Shown here: positions 19,709 through 29,551 of the stretch, in pieces
Position numbering within the stretch: the first letter of the stretch is position 1
Layout of the letters: every line of letters starts with the position of its first letter
NCBI RefSeq assembly: GCF_018138715.1
Contig: NZ_JAGSHX010000006.1
Span: forward strand, 8,556,001 to 8,620,000
Direction of reading: 5' to 3'
DNA: 64,000 nt
Source of the DNA: Streptomyces asiaticus
GTDB lineage: Bacteria; Actinomycetota; Actinomycetes; Streptomycetales; Streptomycetaceae
Position numbers and translations under genes: made by a program
Notes under the pieces: model-generated
The model's input: the letters and a program-made list of their open reading frames with translations, nothing else
What the model was told of the DNA's origin: nothing
Databases searched by the model: none

Positions 19709-21037
19709 GTGCTAGGAGAATATCCGATCGCAGGTCGTCGCGCAGCCGAGATCGCGGCCAGTGTGGAGCGCGCGGTCGGCGCCGGTGAGCTGCCGCCGGG
19801 CCAACTGCTGCCGCCCTTGCGGGAGTTGGCCCAGCGGCTGGGCGTGAATCCCAATACGGTCGCGGCCGCCTATCGTGTGCTGCGCGAACGGGGTGTGATC
19901 GAGACGGCGGGGCGCCGGGGCAGCCGGGTGCGCTCCCGCCCCTCCAGTACGCCCCGCGAGTGGATCGGCGTCGACGCCGCCGGTGCACGCGATCTGTCGA
20001 GCGGCAACCCCGACCCCGCGCTGCTGCCCCCGCTCGGCGCGCCGCTCGCGGCGGCCGCGGCGCGCGCGGCGGAGCGCCCCACGCTGTACGGCGCGCCGGA
20101 CGTCGTCCCCGAGGTGGCCGAAGTCGCCAGGGCCGCCCTCGACGCGGACGGAGTGCCGCCCGGCCCGGTCGCCGTCACCTCCGGCTCGCTCGACGCGATC
20201 GAGCGGGTGCTGGCCGCGCATCTGCGGCCCGGTGACGCGGTCGCGGTCGAGGACCCCGGCTGGGGCAGCCTGCTCGATCTGATCCCGGCGCTCGGACTGC
20301 GCGCCGTACCCGTAGGGGTCGACGACGACGGACCGCTGCCCGAGCGGGTGGAGCACGCGCTGGCCCAGGGCGCGCGGGCGCTGGTGGTCACCGACCGGGC
20401 GCAGAACCCGACGGGCGCGGCGGTGAGCGCGACACGCGCACATGAGCTGCGGGGCGTGCTCGCCGGCCACCCCGATGTGCTGCTGATCGAGGACGACCAC
20501 GGGCACGGCATCGTGGACATCCCCCTGCGCCCCCTGGCCGGGGGCACCGACCACTGGGCGCTGGTCCGCTCCACCGCCAAGGCGTACGGTCCCGATCTGC
20601 GGCTCGCCGTGCTCACCGGCGACGCCGTCACCCTGGACCGGGTGCGCGGCCGCCAACGGCTGGGCCCGGGCTGGGTCAGCCATCTGTTGCAGGACGCGGT
20701 CGCCTGGCTGTGGCGGACGGACGCGGTCGACCCGGCGGCGGTGGCGGCGTCGTACGACACGCGACGCGCGGCGCTGGTGCGGGCGCTGCGCGAGCGGGGG
20801 ATCGCCGCGCACGGGCGCAGCGGGATGAATGTGTGGGTGCCGGTCCCGGATGAGACCGGCGCGGTCGCCCGGCTGCTGGCGGCGGGCTGGGCCGTCGCCC
20901 CCGGGGCGCGCTTCCGCGTGGCCTCGCCACCGGGGGTGCGGCTGACGGTCTCGCCGCTGGCCGCCGACGAGATCGGGGCGGCCGCCGACGCGGTGGCCGC
21001 GGCGGCGGGGGCGACGGTATCGGGACGGCTGGACTAG
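19709..21037 (+). CDS. MocR-type regulator (GntR HTH fused to aminotransferase)
   Basis: A 442-residue protein, GTG 19709, probably leaderless. Residues 1-75 are a GntR winged helix (GELPPGQLLPPLRELAQRLG, NPNTVAAAYRVLRERGVIE). The rest is a fold-type I aminotransferase domain with the PLP lysine in RSTAKAYGPDLRLAVLTG and the earlier DNPTGA-equivalent AQNPTGAAVS. MocR proteins sense PLP or amino acids and control pyridoxal or amino-acid genes, commonly a divergent neighbour. The stop codon TAG (21035-21037) lies within the terminal CTAG of the palindromic element that follows, so the native C-terminus may have been altered by that insertion. Confidence 0.9.
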   Translation: MLGEYPIAGRRAAEIAASVERAVGAGELPPGQLLPPLRELAQRLGVNPNTVAAAYRVLRERGVIETAGRRGSRVRSRPSSTPREWIGVDAAGARDLSSGNPDPALLPPLGAPLAAAAARAAERPTLYGAPDVVPEVAEVARAALDADGVPPGPVAVTSGSLDAIERVLAAHLRPGDAVAVEDPGWGSLLDLIPALGLRAVPVGVDDDGPLPERVEHALAQGARALVVTDRAQNPTGAAVSATRAHELRGVLAGHPDVLLIEDDHGHGIVDIPLRPLAGGTDHWALVRSTAKAYGPDLRLAVLTGDAVTLDRVRGRQRLGPGWVSHLLQDAVAWLWRTDAVDPAAVAASYDTRRAALVRALRERGIAAHGRSGMNVWVPVPDETGAVARLLAAGWAVAPGARFRVASPPGVRLTVSPLAADEIGAAADAVAAAAGATVSGRLD

Positions 21038-21201
21038 GGCCTGTCTGGGGTTGTGATCTGGGCTCGCGGGGCGTGGTACGCACGCTCGCCGCGTTGCCGA
21101 AACGCCCTAGTAGCTCCGCTACGAGGGCCTTCCGGCGCCTTGCGATCGCACGCACCACGCCCCGCTCCCTGATCCAGATCGCAACCCCAGACAGGCCCTA
21201 G
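21034..21201. mobile_element. 168-bp MITE-like palindromic element
   Basis: Terminal inverted repeats CTAGGGCCTGTCTGGGGTTG (21034-21053) and its exact complement (21182-21201), continuing with few mismatches almost to the centre, where a smaller stem GCCCTaGTAGC/GCTACgAGGGC (about 21101-21127) closes the palindrome. There is no coding capacity. Both ends carry CTAG, a target favoured by IS5-like transposases, and the size fits a miniature inverted-repeat transposable element. It lies exactly between two convergent genes and supplies a TAG stop to each. It would also form a strong bidirectional terminator. Confidence 0.75.
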
Positions 21202-22205
21202 GAGCCTGTGCGATGGACCCGTATGGTCCGGGAACGTCCGCCGGACGGGGCCCGGGACGCGCCGGAGCGCCGCTGGGTCAGGGCCGCGCCGATGAGGACG
21301 ATCACGGCGCCCACCGGCGTGTTCCAGGTGAGGTGCTCCCCGAGGATCACCACGCCCGCGGTGGTGGCGATGACCGGGACGAAGTACGTGACCATCATCG
21401 CCGTCGTCGGGCCGACCTCGTCGACAAGCCCGTACTGGACCAGGAACGCCACCCCGGTGCCCAGCGCGCCCAGGGCGAGCACCGAGAGCAGCGGCAGGGC
21501 CGGGAAGGAGGTGGGCGTCGGCGCGAACACCGGTGCCACGAGGGCGAGTTGCACCGTACCGAGCAGCAGCTGCCCGCCGGACATCGACAGATGGGAGTGG
21601 CCGGTGTCGCTCAGCGTGCGCCGGACGTACTGCCAGCCGACCGCGTAGCTGGCCGAGGCGATCAGCGCCAGCGCCGTGCCCAGCGGATCCTGGCCGGAGA
21701 AGCCCTGCCAGGCGCCCAGCACGATCAACACGCCGACGAAGCCGAGCCCGAGACCCGCGACACGCTGACGGGTCGGCCGGTCGTCGGAGACCACGACCAC
21801 CGCGAGCAGCATCCCCCACAGCGGCGAGGCGGCGTTGCAGATCCCGGCCAGGGTGGAGGGGATGGTCAGCTCGGCGTAGGCGAACAGCGAGAACGGCAGC
21901 GCGTTCAGGAAGAACGCGGCCACCGCCAGATGGCCCCAGACCCGCGCCCCGCGCGGCAGCCGCTCCCGCTTCACCACCAGCGTCACCAGCAGCACGGCGG
22001 TGCCGAACAGCATCCGCCCGAGCGTGACGTACAAGGGGGCGAACGCCTCATTGCCCACCTTGATGAAGAGAAAGCTGAAACCCCAGACCAGGGAGAGCGC
22101 GCCGAAGCGGATGCGCCAGTCGAGGAGCGGTCGGCGGACGGGTTCGGGGGAGGGCTCCGCGGTGGAGGCGGCGGTGGGGGGCGCCGAGGCGGCGGCTGAG
22201 GTCAT
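21198..22205 (-). CDS. EamA/DMT family transporter
   Basis: A 335-residue protein from ATG 22205. A cytoplasmic N-terminus of about 35 residues precedes ten membrane segments in two EamA repeats (FGALSLVWGFSFLFIKVGNE; later QDPLGTALALIASASYAVGW). Homologues export amino acids, purines or toxic metabolites. The last residues, RTIRVHRTGS, end at a TAG provided by the palindromic element's terminal CTAG, so the tail may be shortened or replaced. It diverges from a LysR regulator that is the obvious candidate controller. Confidence 0.9.
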   Translation of the reverse strand: MTSAAASAPPTAASTAEPSPEPVRRPLLDWRIRFGALSLVWGFSFLFIKVGNEAFAPLYVTLGRMLFGTAVLLVTLVVKRERLPRGARVWGHLAVAAFFLNALPFSLFAYAELTIPSTLAGICNAASPLWGMLLAVVVVSDDRPTRQRVAGLGLGFVGVLIVLGAWQGFSGQDPLGTALALIASASYAVGWQYVRRTLSDTGHSHLSMSGGQLLLGTVQLALVAPVFAPTPTSFPALPLLSVLALGALGTGVAFLVQYGLVDEVGPTTAMMVTYFVPVIATTAGVVILGEHLTWNTPVGAVIVLIGAALTQRRSGASRAPSGGRSRTIRVHRTGS

Positions 22206-22253
22206 GCCATTACGATGTGGGCTGCAACCTCTTAGGACAAGCGAGAATTCGTT

Positions 22254-22265
22254 CGCGATTTCGCG
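22254..22265. promoter_or_regulatory. Palindrome in EamA/LysR divergent region
   Basis: CGCGA-TT-TCGCG lies 13 bases before the LysR start codon, within the 73-bp space to the divergent exporter. It may be the autoregulatory LysR site, but it does not show the full T-N11-A form. Confidence 0.35.
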
Positions 22266-22278
22266 TAGTATTTCTTAA

Positions 22279-23184
22279 ATGAACCTGGATCGCCTCCGCA
22301 CGCTGTACGCCGTGGCCCGCCACGGATCCGTGAGCGGGGCGGCCGAGGGGCTGCATGTCACCACCTCCGCCGTCTCGCAGCAACTCGCCAAGCTCGAGCG
22401 GGAGACCGGACAGCAACTGCTCGCCAAGAACGGGCGCGGGATCCGGCTCACCGACGCCGGGCGGCTGCTCGCCGACCACGCGGCGCGCATCCTCTCCCAG
22501 GTGGAGCTGGCCCAGGCGGATCTGGAGGCACAGCGCGGCCACGCCGTCGGCGAACTGCTGCTGGGCGCGTTCCCGACCGCCGTCCGCGGTATCTTCCCGG
22601 ACGCGCTGAGCCGGCTGCGCACCGAGCATCCGCAGCTGAATGTGCGGCTCCAGGAGATGGAGCCCGATGAGTCGGTGCCCTCGGTGGTGCGCGGCGACAT
22701 CGATCTGGCCGTGGTCCTGGACTGGTACAACAAACCGCTGCCGATGCCCGGCGGGCTGGTGAAGGCCGCCCTGCTGGACGACCCGGTGGATGTCGCGATG
22801 CCCGCCGACCACCCCCTCGCCGACCGCCACGCGGTCGAGCCGGAGGACTTCGTGGACGACGAGTGGATCTCCTGGCCCAAGGGCGGGTTCTGCTACGACT
22901 GGCTGATGGTGACCCTGCGCGGCAAGGGCATCGAGCCGAGGATCCGGCACACCGCGCATGAGCACCACACCCAGCTCTCGCTGATCGCCGCCGGGCTGGG
23001 CATCGCCGTGGTGCCCCGGCTGGGCCGTGGCCCGGTGCCCGAGGGGGTGCGGATGGTGCCCGTCAGCCAGCCCACGATGCGGCGGCACATCTACGCGGTC
23101 TGGCGCGCCGACGCCGATCGCAGGCCCTCGATCCGGGCGGTGGTCGAGGTGCTGCGGTCGGTCGGCGAGAAGATCATCGACTGA
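22279..23184 (+). CDS. LysR family transcriptional regulator
   Basis: A 301-residue protein with the LysR N-terminal helix-turn-helix (LDRLRTLYAVARHGSVSGAA, AVSQQLAKLERETGQQLL) and a substrate-binding domain from about residue 88 (GELLLGAFPTAVRGIFPDAL). It is transcribed away from the EamA exporter 73 bp upstream, an arrangement typical of a LysR that controls a metabolite exporter. The inducer is unknown. Confidence 0.93.
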   Translation: MNLDRLRTLYAVARHGSVSGAAEGLHVTTSAVSQQLAKLERETGQQLLAKNGRGIRLTDAGRLLADHAARILSQVELAQADLEAQRGHAVGELLLGAFPTAVRGIFPDALSRLRTEHPQLNVRLQEMEPDESVPSVVRGDIDLAVVLDWYNKPLPMPGGLVKAALLDDPVDVAMPADHPLADRHAVEPEDFVDDEWISWPKGGFCYDWLMVTLRGKGIEPRIRHTAHEHHTQLSLIAAGLGIAVVPRLGRGPVPEGVRMVPVSQPTMRRHIYAVWRADADRRPSIRAVVEVLRSVGEKIID

Positions 23185-23206
23185 CCGTCCTTCCGACCCG
23201 GACCCC

Positions 23207-23674
23207 TCAGCCCTGCGGCATCTTGCGGAAGTCCCAGGAGCGGATCGCCTCGGGAACCAGCCGCAGCCAGGCGTGGCGACCGTCGTGCGGCATGGCGTCC
23301 AGGCCGAAGTACTTCGCCGCGAACATCCGCTCCGGCGTGTCGAGTTCGGGGCACGACACGCCGGTGCGCGGCTCCTCGCCCACGGGGACCGCCTCGCCGG
23401 AGAGCTCCACCCCGCGCAGTTCGCCGTAGTCGTGCCCGTCGTCGACCACCACCGCGATCCGCGGATCGCGGCGCAGTTCGGCCCAGCGGCGGCTGCGGGT
23501 CAGGGAGTACAGCCACAGGGCGGTGCCGTCCCAGCAGAACCACAGCGGGCTGATATGCGGCCGCCCGTCGGCGGACACGGTCGCCACCCGGCAGGTGCGC
23601 TGTTCGGCGAGGAAGGCGTCCAGCTCGTCCTGGCTCATCATGATGCGGCGTCCCCGCCGCTGAGTGACGGTCAT
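23207..23674 (-). CDS. Pyridoxamine 5'-phosphate oxidase-fold protein
   Basis: A 155-residue protein; ATG 23674 chosen with GGGAGG upstream. The split-barrel fold is shown by MSQDELDAFLAEQRTCRVAT, GRPHISPLWFCWDGTALWLY and DPRIAVVVDDGHDYGELRGV. Proteins of this size include F420- and flavin-dependent reductases; the sequence alone does not choose between FMN and F420. It ends close to the convergent LysR gene and diverges from an isochorismatase-fold gene. Confidence 0.85.
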   Translation of the reverse strand: MTVTQRRGRRIMMSQDELDAFLAEQRTCRVATVSADGRPHISPLWFCWDGTALWLYSLTRSRRWAELRRDPRIAVVVDDGHDYGELRGVELSGEAVPVGEEPRTGVSCPELDTPERMFAAKYFGLDAMPHDGRHAWLRLVPEAIRSWDFRKMPQG

Positions 23675-23730
23675 CCGACCTGTACCTCCCGGTAACCCGT
23701 TGTGCGGCACAGGATGATAGCTCTTCCTTG

Positions 23731-24435
23731 ATGACGCAAGGGACGCTACTCTCCCGCGCCGTGACCTCGAGCCCCCGCGAACACCTCGTGGAACTGCTCC
23801 GGCCGGAAGGCTGCGCCCTGCTCACCGTCGAATGCCAGCGCGGTGTGGTGGGGCCGGACAGCGCGCTGCCCGAACTGGCCGCCGTGGCCCAGGAGTCCGG
23901 TGCGCTCGGGCGTGTCGCCCAGCTGGTCGCGGCCGCCCACGACACGGGCGTCCAGGTGCTGCACGCGGTGGCCGAGCGGCGCGCCGACGGACGCGGCGCG
24001 AGCCGCAACGCACCGCTGTTCCGGGCCGTCGAGCGGCTGCCGGTCCGGCAACTGTCCGGAAGCGCGGCGGTGGAGATCGCCGAACCCATTCCGGTGGCGC
24101 CCGAGGATCTGGTCGTACGGCGGCTGCACGGTCTCTCGCCGATCGCCGGGACCGAGGTGGACGCGCTGCTGCGCAATCTGGGCCGCCGCACGCTGGTCAT
24201 CACCGGCGTGTCGGCCAATGTGGCGATCCCGGCCGCCGTCTTCGACGCCGTCAACCTCGGCTATACGGCAGTGGTGCCCGAGGACGCGATCGCCGGGGTG
24301 CCCGCCTCGTACACCCCGGCGATGGTCCGTCACACCCTCGCCCTCGCGGCCGCCGTCACCACGGCCGACGAGGTGGCCGCCTGCTGGCGGCGGACGGCCG
24401 TCACGCCATCCAGATCGAACTTCCCTGCACCTTGA
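23731..24435 (+). CDS. Isochorismatase-fold protein with altered catalytic triad
   Basis: A 234-residue protein from ATG 23731 (a TTG three bases earlier is also possible). The Rossmann-like cysteine-hydrolase fold is clear: CALLTVECQRGVVG, GTEVDALLRNLGRRTLVITG, then ANVAIPAAVFDAVNLGYTAV. The usual Asp of the first strand is Glu34, the usual Lys is Arg131, and the catalytic Cys position is Ala165. It therefore cannot work as a standard amidohydrolase of this superfamily and may be a binding protein or an isochorismatase-type hydrolase. Its last 35 bases overlap the convergent Rieske gene. Confidence 0.75.
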   Translation: MTQGTLLSRAVTSSPREHLVELLRPEGCALLTVECQRGVVGPDSALPELAAVAQESGALGRVAQLVAAAHDTGVQVLHAVAERRADGRGASRNAPLFRAVERLPVRQLSGSAAVEIAEPIPVAPEDLVVRRLHGLSPIAGTEVDALLRNLGRRTLVITGVSANVAIPAAVFDAVNLGYTAVVPEDAIAGVPASYTPAMVRHTLALAAAVTTADEVAACWRRTAVTPSRSNFPAP

Positions 24436-24910
24436 TCTGCGCGCCCGGCAGCGGCTTCTGCGCCGGGCCGCCCTTCACACTGCCGTCGGTGATGTCGAAC
24501 TTGCTCTGGTGGCAGGGGCAGTTGATGGTGCCGCCGCTCACATCGCCGACCGAGCAGCCCTGGTGCGTACAGATCGACGAGAACGCCTTGAAATCACCCG
24601 CCTTGGGCTGGGTCACCACGACCTTGTGGTCCTTGAAGACCATGCCGCCGCCCTCGGGGATCTGGGAGGTCTTGGCGAGTTCCATGCCCTCCCCGCCGCC
24701 CGACTGGCCGCCGCCCTCCGCGCTCTGCGACGCGCTCTGCGACGGCTGCGCGCCCCCGGCGTCCTGCGCGCTGTCCGCGCCGCCGCCGCCCGAACCGCCG
24801 TCGTCGTCCTTGCCGCATGCGGCAAGCGTGGCGGCCAGCCCGGCCGCTCCGGCCGCGGTGACGACGGCACGGCGGGTGGTGCCCTGCCCGGGGATTGCCG
24901 ACTGCGTCAT
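24401..24910 (-). CDS. Rieske (2Fe-2S) lipoprotein
   Basis: A 169-residue protein. The N-terminus has twin arginines (TTRRAVVTAAGAAGLAATLA) followed by AAC, which looks like a Tat signal with a lipobox. A Gly/Ser/Asp-rich linker leads to a Rieske domain with the cluster ligands in CTHQGC and CPCHQSKFD. It would be exported folded with its cluster and held at the outer face of the membrane. Redox partner unknown; no bc1 genes are nearby. It is convergent with the preceding gene, overlapping by 35 bp. Confidence 0.92.
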   Translation of the reverse strand: MTQSAIPGQGTTRRAVVTAAGAAGLAATLAACGKDDDGGSGGGGADSAQDAGGAQPSQSASQSAEGGGQSGGGEGMELAKTSQIPEGGGMVFKDHKVVVTQPKAGDFKAFSSICTHQGCSVGDVSGGTINCPCHQSKFDITDGSVKGGPAQKPLPGAQIKVQGSSIWMA

Positions 24911-25054
24911 GGTGGTGCCTCCTGCTCGGGGGACGTTTCACCGTTCCATACGGACGGCGGGGCCGCCGCGTTCAGCCGCCCCCGGGCATCATCGCGCCGG
25001 GGACTGGAAAATCACTTTGCCGACCGCCCGGCCGAGCAGTGAGAATGCCGGTTC

Positions 25055-26674
25055 ATGGGACATCTGGAGGCCGCGCACCTCGCCTACTTCCTGCCCGACG
25101 GACGGCTGCTGCTCGGCGATGTGTCGTTCCGCGTCGCCGAGGGCACGGTGGCCGCCCTGGTCGGGCCCAACGGGGCGGGCAAGACCACGCTGCTGCGGCT
25201 GGTCTCCGGTGAGGTGGAGGCGCACGGCGGCACGGTCACGGTCAGCGGCTCCCTCGGGGTGATGCCGCAGTTCATCGGCTCGGTGCGCGATGAGCGGACG
25301 GTGCGCGACCTGCTCGTGTCGGTGGCCCAGCCCCGGATCCGCGAGGCCGCCCGCGCGGTGGACGCGGCCGAGCTGGCGATCATGGAGCGGGACGACGAGG
25401 CCGCCCAGCTGGCCTACGCCCAGAGCCTGAGCGACTGGGCCGAGGCGCGCGGCTACGAGGCCGAGACGGTGTGGGACATGTGCACCACCGCGGCGCTCGG
25501 AGTGCCGTACGAACGGGCCCAGTGGCGCGAGGTGCGCACGCTCAGCGGCGGCGAGCAGAAGCGGCTGGTGCTGGAGGCGCTGCTGCGCGGGCCCGACGAT
25601 GTGCTGCTGCTGGACGAGCCGGACAACTACCTGGATGTGCCGGGCAAGCAGTGGCTGGAGGAGCGGCTGCGCGAGACCCGTAAGACCGTGCTGTTCATCA
25701 GCCACGACCGGGAGCTGCTGGCCCGCGCGGCCGCCCGGATCGTCAGCGTCGAGCCGAGCCCGGCGGGCAGCGATGTGTGGGTGCACGGCGGCGGCTTCGC
25801 CACCTACCACGCCGCCCGCGAGGAGCGGTTCGAGCGCTTCGAGGAGCTCCGGCGGCGCTGGGACGAGAAGCACGCCCAGCTCAAACGGCTGGTGCTGGAC
25901 ATGCAGCGGTACGCGGCCCGCAGCGACGAGATGGCCTCCCGCTACCAGGCCGCCAAGACCCGGCTGCGGAAGTTCGAGGAGGCCGGGCCGCCACCGGAGC
26001 CGCCGCGCAAACAGGACATCACCATGCGGCTCGCGGGCGGGCGCACCGGGGTGCGCGCGCTGACCTGCCGGGGGCTGGAGCTGGTGGGGCTGATGCGCCC
26101 CTTCGACCTGGAGGTCTTCTACGGCGAGCGGGTGGCCGTACTGGGCTCCAACGGCTCGGGCAAGTCCCACTTCCTGCGGCTCCTGGCGGGCCAGGACGTC
26201 GCCCACCGGGGGGAGTGGAAGCTGGGCGCGCGTGTCGTGCCCGGCCACTTCGCCCAGACCCACGCGCATCCGGAGCTCTTCGGACGCACGCTGGTGGACA
26301 TCCTGTGGACCGAACACGCCCGGGACCGGGGGCGCGCGATGAGCGCGCTACGGCGCTATGAGCTCGACCGCCAGGGCGACCAGACCTTCGACCGGCTCTC
26401 GGGCGGTCAGCAGGCCCGGTTCCAGATCCTGCTGCTCGAACTGGCCGGGACGACGGCGCTGCTGCTGGACGAGCCCACGGACAACCTGGACCTGGAGTCG
26501 GCCGAGGCGCTCCAGGACGGGCTCGGAGCCTACGACGGCACGGTGCTCGCGGTCACCCACGACCGCTGGTTCGCGCGGTCCTTCGACCGCTTCCTGGTCT
26601 TCGGGGCGGACGGTGTCGTCCGCGAGACGGCGGAGCCGGTCTGGGACGAGCGCCGGGTCGACCGGGTCCGCTGA
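25055..26674 (+). CDS. ABC-F family ATP-binding protein
   Basis: A 539-residue protein with two nucleotide-binding domains and no membrane segments. Domain 1 has GPNGAGKTT (residues 37-45) and LSGGEQKR; domain 2 has GSNGSGKS and LSGGQQAR, each with a LLLDEP Walker B. The inter-domain linker is coiled (RRRWDEKHAQLKRLVLDM), as in ABC-F proteins that act on the ribosome for translation control or antibiotic protection. No resistance phenotype can be assigned. The second signature domain carries the histidine switch VTHDRWF. Confidence 0.92.
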   Translation: MGHLEAAHLAYFLPDGRLLLGDVSFRVAEGTVAALVGPNGAGKTTLLRLVSGEVEAHGGTVTVSGSLGVMPQFIGSVRDERTVRDLLVSVAQPRIREAARAVDAAELAIMERDDEAAQLAYAQSLSDWAEARGYEAETVWDMCTTAALGVPYERAQWREVRTLSGGEQKRLVLEALLRGPDDVLLLDEPDNYLDVPGKQWLEERLRETRKTVLFISHDRELLARAAARIVSVEPSPAGSDVWVHGGGFATYHAAREERFERFEELRRRWDEKHAQLKRLVLDMQRYAARSDEMASRYQAAKTRLRKFEEAGPPPEPPRKQDITMRLAGGRTGVRALTCRGLELVGLMRPFDLEVFYGERVAVLGSNGSGKSHFLRLLAGQDVAHRGEWKLGARVVPGHFAQTHAHPELFGRTLVDILWTEHARDRGRAMSALRRYELDRQGDQTFDRLSGGQQARFQILLLELAGTTALLLDEPTDNLDLESAEALQDGLGAYDGTVLAVTHDRWFARSFDRFLVFGADGVVRETAEPVWDERRVDRVR

Positions 26675-26708
26675 GCGCTCCGCGGGAAGGGGCACGAGGC
26701 GCGGTCGT

Positions 26709-27938
26709 TCATCCGCCGTGGGCGCTGTTGGCCGGTATCTTCCTCTTCAGCTGCTGGACCGGGTGGAGCGCGGGCGAGCGCTGGATGACCACCATGGCGG
26801 CGTCGTCGCCCAGCCGCCCGCCGACATGGGCCAGCAGATCGCGGCGGATGTGGTGCAGCAGCCCCTCGGGACCGGAGCCGCACCACTGCGCGACCCGCTG
26901 GGCCAGCGGATAGAAGGTCCCGTCGGGGGCCCGGGCCTCGACCACCCCGTCCGTGTAGAGCAGCAGCGTGTCGCCGTCCTCGAAGGGCATGGTCTCGGGC
27001 GTGCCGGGGTCGCCCGAGCTCCTGGGGAGTTCGCACATGCCCAGCGGCGGGCCGGGATTGGCCGGGTGCAGGGTGATCACCTGGCCACCGTCCCGCAGCA
27101 GCAGGGGCGGCGGATGCCCGCAGCTGGCCATGTACATCACCGGGCCCTCGTCCGGGATGTCCAGCAGCAGGGCGGTGATGAAGTGCTCGCGCAGCTCCTC
27201 GTCCGCTCCCGGCCGCGGCTGCTCGGCACCGTCGTGCTCGACACTCGCGGTGCCGATGTGCTCGGCCAGGTGCCGGCAGACGCTGCGCTCCAGGAGATCG
27301 ATGAGCTCCAGCAGGCTGGGGGTCAGGTGGGCGGCCTCCCGGAAGGCGCCCATCAGCACCGACGCGTCGCTGATGGAGGTCAGCCCCTTGCCCCGGACAT
27401 CCCCGATGATCACCCGGGTGCACTCCTTCACCCGGGTCGCGGCGTACAGGTCCCCGCCGATCTGTGCCTCGTCCTCGGCCGCCATGTACAGCGAGGCGAC
27501 CCGCAGCGGGCCCAGCCGGTGCGGCAGCGGCCGCAGTACGACCCGCTGAGTGGCCTCGGACACCGACCGCACCCGGGCCAGCTCACCGTGGCGCCGCCGC
27601 TGCTCCCGGGCGTAGGCCGTGATGAGCAGCGAGAGCACGGTGAGGGCCGCGATCTGCACCTGGTGGTTGAGGTCGAAGCCGCCGCGCAGCGCCGCGATGA
27701 GTATCTGGGCGGCCACCGCCAGCGCGCCGATCAGCCCGGTGGTCCGGGGACCGGCGAACGAGAGGGTGATGGCCGGGGCGACCACCAGCAGGGGGCCGAG
27801 GTGGATATGGGACGGGGCCAGCAGATCGATGAGGGTGATCAGCACGATCAGCCCGACGGGGATCGCCACCAAGGCGTACCCAGGCTGCCATGGCCTCGTC
27901 AGATCGGTCAGCCGTCGCCGAACTCCCACGTCTTCCAC
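26709..27938 (-). CDS. SpoIIE/RsbU-type PP2C phosphatase, membrane-bound
   Basis: A 409-residue protein; GTG 27938 chosen because GGGAGG stands seven bases upstream, the longer frame lacking support. Residues about 20-150 contain five hydrophobic segments (YALVAIPVGLIVLITLIDLL onward). A SpoIIE phosphatase domain follows, with metal-binding GGDLYAA, GDVRGKG, and GDTLLLYTDGVVEAR, plus GDDAAMVVI. Such proteins dephosphorylate anti-anti-sigma factors in stress and development pathways; the partner is not in the window. It diverges from selA. Confidence 0.9.
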   Translation of the reverse strand: MEDVGVRRRLTDLTRPWQPGYALVAIPVGLIVLITLIDLLAPSHIHLGPLLVVAPAITLSFAGPRTTGLIGALAVAAQILIAALRGGFDLNHQVQIAALTVLSLLITAYAREQRRRHGELARVRSVSEATQRVVLRPLPHRLGPLRVASLYMAAEDEAQIGGDLYAATRVKECTRVIIGDVRGKGLTSISDASVLMGAFREAAHLTPSLLELIDLLERSVCRHLAEHIGTASVEHDGAEQPRPGADEELREHFITALLLDIPDEGPVMYMASCGHPPPLLLRDGGQVITLHPANPGPPLGMCELPRSSGDPGTPETMPFEDGDTLLLYTDGVVEARAPDGTFYPLAQRVAQWCGSGPEGLLHHIRRDLLAHVGGRLGDDAAMVVIQRSPALHPVQQLKRKIPANSAHGG

Positions 27939-28182
27939 TGTGCACCCTCCCGGCACGGCACGGCACGGCTCGACTTCATCGCCCGCCGTCACATCCGGCC
28001 GGTGCCACCGCCGGGTGCGCCGCGCCCCCGGCGGGCCGTTCCCGCCCGTCGCCCGCGGAATCGGGCCGTGCGAGACGGACGGCGCCCGGTCCGCCGGGCG
28101 TGTCGTGACGCCGGTACGGGGCACTGCGAGACGATGGGCGTTCCCCGGGCAGCCACGGGAGCGGGCGGAGGAGAGGGGCCGC

Positions 28183-29547
<1,365 letters not shown>

Positions 29548-29551
29548 GGCC

